Assembly: GCA_036269895.1 (NCBI GenBank)
Contig: DATBDN010000076.1
Span: 10,815-74,814, forward strand
Length of the DNA: 64,000 nucleotides
From: DATBDN01 sp036269895
GTDB taxonomy: Bacteria; Actinomycetota; Thermoleophilia; Solirubrobacterales; Thermoleophilaceae
Direction of reading: 5' to 3'
Shown: positions 52,418-60,088 of the stretch, in pieces
Position numbering within the stretch: the first letter of the stretch is position 1
Layout of the letters: the number at the start of each line of letters is the position of its first letter
The notes under the pieces: generated by a model
Seen by the model: the letters and a program-made list of their open reading frames with translations, nothing else
Database searches by the model: none
What the model was told of the DNA's origin: nothing
Made by a program: the position numbers and the translations under genes

Positions 52418-52515
52418 CATTCGCACTCACTGCATCACCGCTCGGGGCGACGATCGTGATCCCGGGGATCGTGGTGATCATCCTGATCATCCTGCTGCTG
52501 CTCTGGATCTTCTGA
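52414..52515 (+). CDS. 33-aa membrane microprotein coupled to the P450
   Basis: ATG 52414 shares the ATGA junction with the P450 stop. The peptide (MTFALTASPLGATIVIPGIV, then a run of Val/Ile/Leu ending LLLWIF) is one uninterrupted transmembrane helix of about 20 residues with a short polar N-terminus. Translational coupling and the clean stop before the converging Lrp gene (9-bp gap) argue that it is translated. It might tether or stabilise the soluble P450 at the membrane; this role is inferred. Confidence 0.55.
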   Translation: MTFALTASPLGATIVIPGIVVIILIILLLLWIF

Positions 52516-52524
52516 GGAAACGGG

Positions 52525-53004
52525 CTACCGCGCAGCGCTCCGCAAAAGCGGGGCGGTGCGCGGGCTGACCTGCCGCGACAGCACGATGTGTGACGTGCAG
52601 CGCTGGATCGCCTCGCTGGCGACCAGTCCGTTGACGATCGCCTGCAGGTGCTCGGTGTCGTGCGCAACCACCCGGCAGATCAGATCCTCCTGCCCGCTCA
52701 CCGCATCGACCTCGAGCACCTCTGGCACAGCGCGCGCCGCCTCCGCCGCCTCGGCCAGCCGCCCCTGGTTCAGCTCGACGAACACGAACGCGGCGATCGG
52801 ATAGCCCATTCGCGCCGGTTCGATCTCCGGGCCATAACCCGTGATCACGCCGCGCTCCTCGAGCTTGCGCAGCCGGGCCTGCACCGTCCCGCGCGCAACG
52901 CCGACCCGCCGCGCGATCTCCAGTAGCCCGACCCGCGGGTCCTCGCGCAGGGCTTCAATCAGTCGCACGTCCAGCTGGTCAATTTGACCAGTATCAGGAG
53001 TCAT
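52525..53004 (-). CDS. Lrp/AsnC family transcriptional regulator
   Basis: 159 aa from ATG 53004; a GTG one codon upstream is also possible. N-terminal helix-turn-helix DQLDVRLIEALREDPRVGLLEIARRVGVARGTVQARLRKLEERGVI, followed by the RAM/AsnC ligand domain (AAFVFVELNQGRLAEAAEAARAVPEVLEVDAVSGQEDLICRVV). The GxxDxx ligand loop pattern is present as SGQEDLICRV. It is divergent from the phenylalanine/tyrosine catabolic operon and probably controls it in response to an aromatic amino acid. Confidence 0.93.
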   Translation of the reverse strand: MTPDTGQIDQLDVRLIEALREDPRVGLLEIARRVGVARGTVQARLRKLEERGVITGYGPEIEPARMGYPIAAFVFVELNQGRLAEAAEAARAVPEVLEVDAVSGQEDLICRVVAHDTEHLQAIVNGLVASEAIQRCTSHIVLSRQVSPRTAPLLRSAAR

Positions 53005-53093
53005 CACACCGAAATCTTAAGCGAAATGACCGGTCAGACCGAGCAGACTTGCCAACGGCTTCGCGACGTGGTCTCCTCAGCGCCGTAACGAAT

Positions 53094-53106
53094 GGGGACA
53101 GTCCCC
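53094..53106. promoter_or_regulatory. GGGGAC-A-GTCCCC palindrome upstream of the aromatic operon
   Basis: A perfect 13-bp palindrome followed by TTTT lies 30 bp before the phenylalanine hydroxylase start, flanked by two copies of GTAACGA (53085-53091 and 53111-53117). It could be an operator for the divergent Lrp-type regulator or the relic of a REP-like palindrome. Stem formation in RNA is limited by the short centre. Confidence 0.4.
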
Positions 53107-53136
53107 TTTTGTAACGACTGGATGGAGGAGCCTGTC

Positions 53137-54033
53137 GTGTTCGAGGAAGCCCAGCTGTACTCGCCCGTCACCGCCGGAGAGGACGGATCCGTAACCGTCC
53201 ACCTGGCGCACGACCACCCGGGCGCGAACGATCCGGCGTACCGCGCGCGCCGCAACGAGATCGCTGCCGCGGCGCTTGCCTGGGAACCGGGCGAGCCGAA
53301 CCCGCACGTCGACTACATGGAGTCGGAGCAGAACGTCTGGCGGACGGTCTCCCGTGAGCTCCCGCCGAAGTGGGATCAATACGCGATCAACGAATTCAAT
53401 GAGGGCGTCGCCGCGCTCGACCTGCCGCGTGACCGCGTACCGGAGCTCGACGAGGTCTCAGCCCGGCTCGAGCCGATCACAGGCTTCCGCTATCTCCCAG
53501 CCGCCGGGCTAGTGCCGCTGCGCGAGTTCTACGGCTCACTCGAGCACAAGCGCTTCTACTCCACTCAGTACGTGCGCCATCCGGACGTCCCGCTCTACAC
53601 GCCGGAGCCGGACATCATCCACGAGGTCCTGGGACACGGCCACCTGCTGGCCACGCCGACCTTCTCGGAGTTGCACCACCTCGCCGGCGAGGCCACCAAT
53701 CGCCTCGAGGACGACGAGAACCTCAACTTCCTCTCACGGGTCTTCTGGTTCTCGGTCGAGTTCGGAGTGGTCATGGAGGAGGGTGAGCTGCGCGCGTACG
53801 GCGCAGGGATCCTCTCGAGCTATGGCGAGATCGAAGAGTTCCGTGGCATGGAGCTGCGCCCGCTCGACCTGATCGAGATGGGCACCGCGGACTACGACAT
53901 CACGCAGTACCAGCCGGTCCTCTACCGCGCCGAGTCGCTCGACGAGGTGCGCGAGATCGTCGGCGGCTTCTTCAAGCACTGCACCGACGACAGCATCGCT
54001 GCGATGCGCACCGCATCCCCCACGACGGCGTAA
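53137..54033 (+). CDS. Phenylalanine 4-monooxygenase (aromatic amino acid hydroxylase family)
   Basis: GTG 53137 is preferred because GGAGGAG lies 7 bases upstream, giving 298 aa; ATG 53092 and ATG 53122 are in frame. Iron ligands are visible: DIIHEVLGHGHLLATPTF (HExxGH) and FWFSVEFGVVMEEGELRAYGAGILSSYGE with the Glu ligand. Pterin- and Fe(II)-dependent conversion of phenylalanine to tyrosine. It is the first gene of an operon followed by HPPD (11-bp gap) and lies opposite the Lrp-type regulator gene. Confidence 0.9.
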   Translation: MFEEAQLYSPVTAGEDGSVTVHLAHDHPGANDPAYRARRNEIAAAALAWEPGEPNPHVDYMESEQNVWRTVSRELPPKWDQYAINEFNEGVAALDLPRDRVPELDEVSARLEPITGFRYLPAAGLVPLREFYGSLEHKRFYSTQYVRHPDVPLYTPEPDIIHEVLGHGHLLATPTFSELHHLAGEATNRLEDDENLNFLSRVFWFSVEFGVVMEEGELRAYGAGILSSYGEIEEFRGMELRPLDLIEMGTADYDITQYQPVLYRAESLDEVREIVGGFFKHCTDDSIAAMRTASPTTA

Positions 54034-54044
54034 GGAGATACGAG

Positions 54045-55163
54045 ATGGCACAGCTGATCGAGGCAACGGACCAGCAGGTCGACGCCAAGGACCCGATGCC
54101 GCTGCTGGGCATCGACCACGTCGAGTTCTTCGTCGGGAACGCGAAGCAAGCCGCGTACTACTACGTCCACGCGTACGGGTTCAAGCAGGTGGCGTACTCC
54201 GGCCTCGAGACCGGCGTGCGCGACCGGGCGTCGTATGTCCTGCAGCAGGGCCGCATCCGTCTTGTGCTTACCGGCGGGCTCTCCTCCGACTCGCCAATGG
54301 CCGCGCACCAGCACAAGCATGGCGACGGCGTGAAGGTGATCGCCGTCGCCGTGCCCGACGTCGACCACGCGTGGGCGCACGCGATCGAGCACGGAGCCAA
54401 GGGGCTCGAGGAGCCGCATGACATCTCCGACGAGCACGGGAAGGTGCGCCTGGCGACGATCGCGACCTACGGGGAGACGCTGCACACGTTCGTCGACCGC
54501 GCGCAGTACAAGGGCGCCTTCATGCCCGGCTACGAGCCCCGCGAGATGGGCGAGGACAGCGGGATGCTGTTCGGCATCGACCACATCGTCGGCAACGTCG
54601 AGCACATGGACGAGTGGGTCTCCTACTACGAGCGCGTCTTCGGCATGCGCGAGATGATCCACTTCTCCGACCAGGACATCTCGACCGAGTACTCGGCGCT
54701 GATGTCGAAGGTGGTGGCGGACGGCCGCGGGGTCGTGAAGTTCCCGATCAACGAGCCGGCCACCGGCAAGCGCAAGTCGCAGATCGAGGAGTACCTCGAG
54801 TACTACGAGGGGCCGGGAGCGCAGCACATCGCCGTCTCGACGCGCGACATCGTCGGAACGGTCGTCGCCCTGCGCGAGCGCGGCGTCGAGTTCCTGACGA
54901 TCCCGGACGCGTACTACGACGAGGTGCCGTCGCGCGTGCCTGAGGTCACCGAGCAGCTGGGCGACCTGCGCAAGCAGGGCATCCTGGTGGACCACGACGA
55001 CGAGGGCTACCTGCTGCAGATCTTCACGAAGCCAGTGGGCGACCGCCCCACGGTCTTCCTCGAGGTGATCGAGCGCCACGGGGCGCGCGGCTTCGGCGAC
55101 GGCAACTTCAAGGCGCTGTTCGAGGCAATCGAGCGCGAGCAGGCGTTGCGTGGGAACCTCTAG
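54045..55163 (+). CDS. hppD: 4-hydroxyphenylpyruvate dioxygenase
   Basis: 372 aa, with AAGGAGATA before the ATG. Two VOC-fold halves: LLGIDHVEFFVGNAKQAAYYY (N-terminal) and FGIDHIVGNVEHMDEWVSYYERVFGM (first Fe His). GPGAQHIAVSTRDIVGTV gives the second His and PTVFLEVIERHGARGFGDGNFKALFEAIEREQ the Glu. It converts 4-hydroxyphenylpyruvate to homogentisate. Spacing of 11 bp upstream and 2 bp downstream places it firmly inside the operon. The transaminase for tyrosine is not in the window. Confidence 0.96.
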   Translation: MAQLIEATDQQVDAKDPMPLLGIDHVEFFVGNAKQAAYYYVHAYGFKQVAYSGLETGVRDRASYVLQQGRIRLVLTGGLSSDSPMAAHQHKHGDGVKVIAVAVPDVDHAWAHAIEHGAKGLEEPHDISDEHGKVRLATIATYGETLHTFVDRAQYKGAFMPGYEPREMGEDSGMLFGIDHIVGNVEHMDEWVSYYERVFGMREMIHFSDQDISTEYSALMSKVVADGRGVVKFPINEPATGKRKSQIEEYLEYYEGPGAQHIAVSTRDIVGTVVALRERGVEFLTIPDAYYDEVPSRVPEVTEQLGDLRKQGILVDHDDEGYLLQIFTKPVGDRPTVFLEVIERHGARGFGDGNFKALFEAIEREQALRGNL

Positions 55164-55165
55164 GT

Positions 55166-56383
55166 ATGCGTTACCACAGCCTCGGTGAGGTCCCGCCCAA
55201 GCGGCACGCGCAGACGCGCCGCGATGGCAAGCTGCTCGTCGAGGAGGTGATGGGCTACGAGGGCTTCTCGGGCAACGAGTCGATCCTCTACCACCTCCAC
55301 TCACCCTGTCGGCTGGACGAAGTAGGTGCGTTCCGCGCGCTGGCGCGTGACGCGTGGGTTCCGGACGCGCACGTGCACCGGCTGGCTGACATCAACCAGA
55401 TCGATGCCGGCGGAGATCCCGTCAACGGCCGCAAGCTGCTGATGTGGAACAACGACATCGAGGTGTTCGTCGCCAAGCCGGATGCCGCGATGGCCGGCTG
55501 GTACCGCAACGGCGAGGGCGACGAGGTCGTCTACGTGCACCGCGGCTCCGGCGTGGTGCGCACGATCTTCGGCACGCTGCCATTCCGCGAGTAGGACTAC
55601 GTGGTGATGCCGCGCGGGACGACGCATCGCTGGGAGTTCGACGAGGGCAGCGAGCAGTTCTGGGTCTGCTTCCACACGCCCGGCGAGATCGAGACGCCCA
55701 ACCGCTATCGCAACCGCTACGGTCAGCTGCTCGAGCACGCGCCGTACTCGCAGCGCGACTTCCACCCGCCGCAGGAGCTCGAGAGCTTCGATGACCACGC
55801 GGAATTCCACGTGACTCTGCGCGTGCGCGGCGGCCTGCAGGAGTACGTGCTCGACCGCCACCCGCTCGACGTCGTCGGCTGGGACGGCTACGTCTACCCG
55901 TACACGTTCAACGCGATGGACTTCGAGCCGCGCGCCGGCCGCTTCCACCTGCCGCCGCCGGCGCACCAGACCTTCCAGGGCCCGAACTTCGTGATCTGCA
56001 CGTTCGCGCCTCGGATGCTCGACTGGGACGAAACCGCCGTGCCTCTTCCCTACCACCACTCGAACATCCAGTCCGAGGAGGTCATGTTCTACGCCGACGG
56101 CGACTACGCCGCGCGCAAGGGCGTTGACATCGGCATGATCACGCTGCACCCGAGTGGCCTGCCGCACGGGCCGCAGCCAGGCGCGGTCGAGAAGGCGCTG
56201 GGGGCGAAGCAGACGAGCGAGCTGGCCGTCATGTGGGACACCTTCCGCCCGCTCAACCTGACGCCGGCGTGGCAGGCGGTGGACAACCCGTCGTACGCGT
56301 ACTCCTGGAACGAGGACAAGGTCGACGTTTCCGGCAACGGCGCCGGCCCCGTCGATCAAGTGGTCACCGGCCCCTCCGCTTGA
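55166..56383 (+). pseudogene. hmgA: Homogentisate 1,2-dioxygenase interrupted by an in-frame TAG
   Basis: The frame 55166-56383 encodes a full-length enzyme (405 codons plus stop) except for TAG at 55592-55594, codon 143. The reading frame is unbroken across it: TLPFRE-stop-DYVVMPRGTTHRWE, where relatives have Gly. All three iron ligands are in the second part: the His in PYHHSN, the Glu in QSEEVMFY, and the His in LPHGPQPG. GTG 55601, GTG 55604 and ATG 55607 lie just after the stop, so reinitiation could yield a 258-260-aa second half. Nonsense mutation, sequencing error or split expression are possible. Neighbours remain intact. Confidence 0.85.
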
Positions 56384-57420
56384 CCGTCGCCTTCGGAACG
56401 GCGGCCTCGGGCCGCCTGGTCGCGCGCGTGGGCGACCAGGTCGTGCGCGTGCCCTCGTACTCGTCGCTCGACGAGCTGCTCACGGCGCCGCGCTCCGCCT
56501 GGCTCGTGACGATCGAGGAGGTCATGGCGCTCGCGCGCGACGAGCCGGCGCCGATCGAGCGGGTCGACGCATCGACGTCGCCGCTCGATTCGCCCGAACT
56601 CGTCCTGCCTTTCACGGTCGGCGACTACGTCGACTTCTACTCGTCGCTGGAGCACGCGTCGTTCTTCGGCCGGCTGCTGCGGCCCGAGGGCGACCCGCTT
56701 CTACCGAACTGGCGCCGCATGCCGGTCGGCTATCACGGCCGCGCCGGCACCGTCGTCGTGTCCGGCACGCCGATCAACCGACCGCATGGTCAGCTCGGGC
56801 CCGGCGGGTTCGACGCCACGCGCGCGCTCGACATCGAGGTCGAGCTCGGCTTCGTGATCGGCGGCCCGCCGAACGAGTTGGGAGAGCCGATCCCGGTGAC
56901 GGACGCAGCCGAGCGCATCTTCGGCATCGTGCTGCTGAACGACTGGAGCGCGCGGGACATCCAGCGCTTCGAGTCGCAGCCGCTCGGGCCGTTCCTGTCC
57001 AAGGCGTTCGCGACTTCGATCTCTGCGTGGGTCGTGCCGATTGCCGCTCTGGACCACGCGCGGGTGCGCGGGCCGCGGCAGGAGCCGGAGCCGCTCCCCC
57101 ACCTGGCCGGAGGCGGCGACTGGAACTTCGACATCGACCTCGAGGTGGAGCTGAACGGCGAGCGAATCACCGCCACGAACTCCCGCGGCCTCTACTGGAG
57201 CGCCACGCAACAGCTCGCGCACCTCGCATCAGGCGGCGCGGTCGTGCGCCCGGGCGACCTGCTCGGAACCGGAACGATCTCCGGCGGCACCAAGGAGAAC
57301 GGCGGCAGCCTGATGGAGATGGGTCGTCCGTTCCTGTCAGACGGCGACGAGATCGTGATCCGGGGGCGCGCCGGCGACGTGGACCTCGGGTCCGTGAGCG
57401 GCACGATCCTCGGCGATTAG
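56380..57420 (+). CDS. Fumarylacetoacetase family hydrolase
   Basis: TTG 56380 overlaps the homogentisate dioxygenase stop (TTGA) and gives 346 aa. FAH fold: FTVGDYVDFYSSLEHASFFGRLLRP, MPVGYHGRAGTVVVSGTPI, DIEVELGFVIGG and NDWSARDIQRFESQPLGPFLSKAFATSISAW, containing the metal Glu/Asp and active-site His. It cleaves fumarylacetoacetate to fumarate and acetoacetate, the last step of tyrosine breakdown. Maleylacetoacetate isomerase, normally between HmgA and Fah, is not encoded here. Confidence 0.92.
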   Translation: MTVAFGTAASGRLVARVGDQVVRVPSYSSLDELLTAPRSAWLVTIEEVMALARDEPAPIERVDASTSPLDSPELVLPFTVGDYVDFYSSLEHASFFGRLLRPEGDPLLPNWRRMPVGYHGRAGTVVVSGTPINRPHGQLGPGGFDATRALDIEVELGFVIGGPPNELGEPIPVTDAAERIFGIVLLNDWSARDIQRFESQPLGPFLSKAFATSISAWVVPIAALDHARVRGPRQEPEPLPHLAGGGDWNFDIDLEVELNGERITATNSRGLYWSATQQLAHLASGGAVVRPGDLLGTGTISGGTKENGGSLMEMGRPFLSDGDEIVIRGRAGDVDLGSVSGTILGD

Positions 57421-57470
57421 TTTCGCCGGGTGTGCGCGTCTATTCGGCAAGCACGGACGAGGAGGAAGAG

Positions 57471-58040
57471 ATGGGCAAGGTAGTCGTATCGCAATTCGTG
57501 ACTGTCGACGGAGTCGTCGAGGATCCGGGCGGCTCCGAGCAGTTCGAGCGCGGCGGCTGGGCGTTCGAGTTCAGCCGCGGCGACGACGGGGACAAGTTCA
57601 AGCTCGACGAGGTGATGGCGGCGGACGCGCTCCTTCTCGGGCGCACCACGTATGAAGGGTTTGCGGCTGCTTGGCCGTCACGTGAGGGCGAGTTCGCCGA
57701 CAAGTTCAACAGCATGGGCAAGTACGTCGTCTCGTCAACGCTGAAAGACCCCGAGTGGAGCAACACGCATGTCCTCGGTCCCGATCTGGAAGCCGAGGTC
57801 CGGCGGGTCAAGGAGGAGATCGACGGCAACATCCTGGTCAACGGCAGCGTGCAGCTGGTGAACGCGCTGGCGAACGCCGGGCTGATCGACGAGCTGCGCC
57901 TGATGGTGTTCCCGGTGGTCCTCGGAAAGGGCAAAAAGCTCTTCGGCGACACCGCGGCGAAGGCGCCTCTCAGCCTGAGCGAGCTGAAGCCCGTCGGCGA
58001 CGAGGGCGTGATGGTGGCGGTCTACACCCCAAAGACTTAG
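57471..58040 (+). CDS. DHFR/RibD C-terminal-like reductase
   Basis: 189 aa from ATG 57471 with GGAGGAAGAG upstream. MGKVVVSQFVTVDGVVEDPGGSEQFERGGWAF, then AADALLLGRTTYEGFAAAWPS and GNILVNGSVQLVNALANAGLIDELRLMVFPVVLGKGKKLF, are characteristic of the stand-alone RibD_C/dihydrofolate-reductase-like family (YyaP/YwjB type). NADPH-dependent reduction is presumed; the substrate is unknown. It follows the aromatic operon by 50 bp and may be independent. Confidence 0.9.
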   Translation: MGKVVVSQFVTVDGVVEDPGGSEQFERGGWAFEFSRGDDGDKFKLDEVMAADALLLGRTTYEGFAAAWPSREGEFADKFNSMGKYVVSSTLKDPEWSNTHVLGPDLEAEVRRVKEEIDGNILVNGSVQLVNALANAGLIDELRLMVFPVVLGKGKKLFGDTAAKAPLSLSELKPVGDEGVMVAVYTPKT

Positions 58041-58050
58041 CGGCGAATCC

Positions 58051-58079
58051 AAATGAGACGTGCGTGGCCCCTCTCATTT
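58051..58079. promoter_or_regulatory. Inverted repeat AAATGAGA-N13-TCTCATTT
   Basis: Perfect 8-bp arms at 58051-58058 and 58072-58079, AT-rich in an otherwise GC-rich region, in the gap between the DHFR-like gene and the PRC-barrel-like gene. It could be an operator for the small downstream gene or, with the following TATGTTT, a weak terminator of the upstream one. Confidence 0.4.
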
Positions 58080-58090
58080 ATGTTTCGCAC

Positions 58091-58381
58091 GTGGCGATAG
58101 AGGACCCCGACGAGCACGCGATCGGCTACCAGGTGCTGCCGCGCGGGACGCCGGTCGAGGCCGCTGACGGCACGCGCGTCGGGACGTTAGATCGCGCGAT
58201 CCACCACTACCGCGAGCACATGCTGGACGGCGTGGTCATCCGCACCGAGCACGGACGCTTCTTCGTAGACGCGCCGGAGATCGCGCGCATCACGAACCGG
58301 CGCGTGATGCTGACGATCGATCCGGCCGAGGTGGCCGCGCTGCCCGCTTACCGCGGCTTCCTCCGCCGGAGACTCCGCTAG
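58091..58381 (+). CDS. Small PRC-barrel-like protein
   Basis: 96 aa from GTG 58091; GTG 58064 is an upstream alternative that falls in the inverted repeat. YQVLPRGTPVEAADGTRVGTLDRAIHHYREHMLDGVVIRT followed by RFFVDAPEIARITNRRVMLTI has the beta-strand pattern of PRC-barrel or DUF2171-type stress proteins. Cytosolic; role unknown. It converges with the APC permease gene and shares bases with its stop codon. Confidence 0.7.
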   Translation: MAIEDPDEHAIGYQVLPRGTPVEAADGTRVGTLDRAIHHYREHMLDGVVIRTEHGRFFVDAPEIARITNRRVMLTIDPAEVAALPAYRGFLRRRLR

Positions 58382-60015
58382 GGCGCTGCTGCGCCGGGCG
58401 CCACCGGCGGCGTACCCGTCACGTGCTCGGCCGGCGTCGGCTCGAGCTCGTCGTGCAGGTGTCCTCGCACCTTGCGATCCGGCCGTGCCACCAAGAAGAT
58501 GATCGCCCCGATGACTGCGATCACGAAGATCACGGTCGCGGTGATCCAGTCGAGGTTGAAGAGCGCCCTCGGACTGTCCAAGCCGGTCGGCGCGACCACG
58601 TTGGCGAGCATCAGGCCGAGGTAGCCGACCGCGATGATCAGCACCGGCCAGGTCCAGCGCCCAAGCCGGAACGCACCCTCGGGCCTCCACCCCCGCGCGT
58701 GCGCGACCATCGCCGCAATCACCGCGAGCAGGAACGACAGGTAGATGCCACTTACGGCGAACGAAATGAGCGACACGAGCACGTTGACGTTCGCGGGGTA
58801 GGTGATGAACCAGATATCGATGTTGTGCTTCGGCGACGGGAAGACGAGCAGCACGAACAGGATCGTGATGACCGCCCCCATCAGCAGTGCGTTGACCGGT
58901 GTCTTGAACCGGTCGTGCACCTTCGAGATCCAGCCCGACCCCGGCAGCGCCCCATCGCGAGCGAACGAGAACGCGAGACGGCTGCCGGCACCCTGGATCG
59001 ACGTCCCACATGAGAAGAAGGCAAAGATGATCAGGCACAGCAGGAAGTCCTGCATCCCCTCGGACAGCTGCCCGAGGATGAATGGCACGCCGCCACCCTT
59101 CACCGTGGCGGCGACCGGGTTGTTGTCCGGCATCGCAAGGAGCAGCCCAGCCGTGAGGAACAGTGACGCGATGCCGCCCCAGATGAGCGCAGCGCGCATC
59201 GCCTTCGGGATCTGACGGCTCGCGTCCTTCGTCTCCTCTGCAATGTCGCCGCATGACTCGAAGCCATAGAAGATGTAGACCGGTGCGAGCACTGCGATCA
59301 GCGCCGCCCCTGTCAGCCAGTGGCCGTGGAAGTTTGCCCCGTACCCGTTGGTCGCGACGTGCTCTGCACCCTGGCTGTGGAAGAGGAAGCCGAGGCCGTG
59401 GTTGAAGCCGTGGATCCAGAGGATCAGGAAGATCCCGAAGGTGCCGAGGATCTCGACATAGACGCCAAAGCGCGCAACTCTTGCCATCACGCTCGCGCCG
59501 GTGATGTTCAGCGTCGTCTGGATCGCGAGCAGCGCCAGCGTGACCCAGAGGATCGTGCCGTGCGCCGCGGGATCGAGGTTCCAGCCGAACCAGTTGTGCG
59601 TAAGAGCCGTGAAGTAGGAGACGACGCCGGCGTCCACAGAGGCGACCGTGACGAGCAGCGCGATCCCGTAGAACCAGCCGACGAACCAGCCGAACTTCGG
59701 GCCCACCGAGAACTTGCTCCACTGGTACATGCCGCCCGCGACCGGGTAGTGGCTCGCCAGCTCGCCGAACACGAGGGCGACGAAGAGCATGCCGATGAGC
59801 GGGATCAACGTCAGCCAGATGTACGACGGGCCGCCGGTTCCCACGCCGAGGATGAACAGCGAGTAGATCCCCACCATCGGCGACAGGTACGTGAACGCGA
59901 CGGCGAAGTTCGAGAAGAACCCCAGCACGCGATTGAGCTGAGGCTTGTAGCCAAGACTTGCAAGCCGCGCGTCATCGTCCGTGACTACCGCGGGTACGAC
60001 CGGGGTCGCTTCCAT
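58378..60015 (-). CDS. APC superfamily amino acid permease
   Basis: 545 aa, ATG 60015 with GGAGGAGAGGGA upstream. Twelve to fourteen membrane helices; LASLGYKPQLNRVLGFFSNFAVAFTYLSPMVGIYSLF and LASHYPVAGGMYQWSKF are typical of the amino acid/choline (ACT/GABA permease) branch. The unwound-helix region IYFYGFESCGD is visible as VYIFYGFESCGDIAEETKDA. The C-terminus is a soluble tail of about 45 residues rich in Pro and Ala. Substrate could be an amino acid, GABA or polyamine. Confidence 0.9.
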   Translation of the reverse strand: MEATPVVPAVVTDDDARLASLGYKPQLNRVLGFFSNFAVAFTYLSPMVGIYSLFILGVGTGGPSYIWLTLIPLIGMLFVALVFGELASHYPVAGGMYQWSKFSVGPKFGWFVGWFYGIALLVTVASVDAGVVSYFTALTHNWFGWNLDPAAHGTILWVTLALLAIQTTLNITGASVMARVARFGVYVEILGTFGIFLILWIHGFNHGLGFLFHSQGAEHVATNGYGANFHGHWLTGAALIAVLAPVYIFYGFESCGDIAEETKDASRQIPKAMRAALIWGGIASLFLTAGLLLAMPDNNPVAATVKGGGVPFILGQLSEGMQDFLLCLIIFAFFSCGTSIQGAGSRLAFSFARDGALPGSGWISKVHDRFKTPVNALLMGAVITILFVLLVFPSPKHNIDIWFITYPANVNVLVSLISFAVSGIYLSFLLAVIAAMVAHARGWRPEGAFRLGRWTWPVLIIAVGYLGLMLANVVAPTGLDSPRALFNLDWITATVIFVIAVIGAIIFLVARPDRKVRGHLHDELEPTPAEHVTGTPPVAPGAAAP

Positions 60016-60088
60016 TCCCTCTCCTCCTAAGGCCAGGCGCGAGTGTCGGCGGGACCGTAGTTACCCGATCGGACGTATGTCAAGGTGC

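Noticed and set aside
53922..55304. 460-codon minus-strand open frame opposite HPPD
   Set aside because: Antisense shadow of HPPD with no recognisable domain; HPPD metal ligands and operon spacing support the plus strand.
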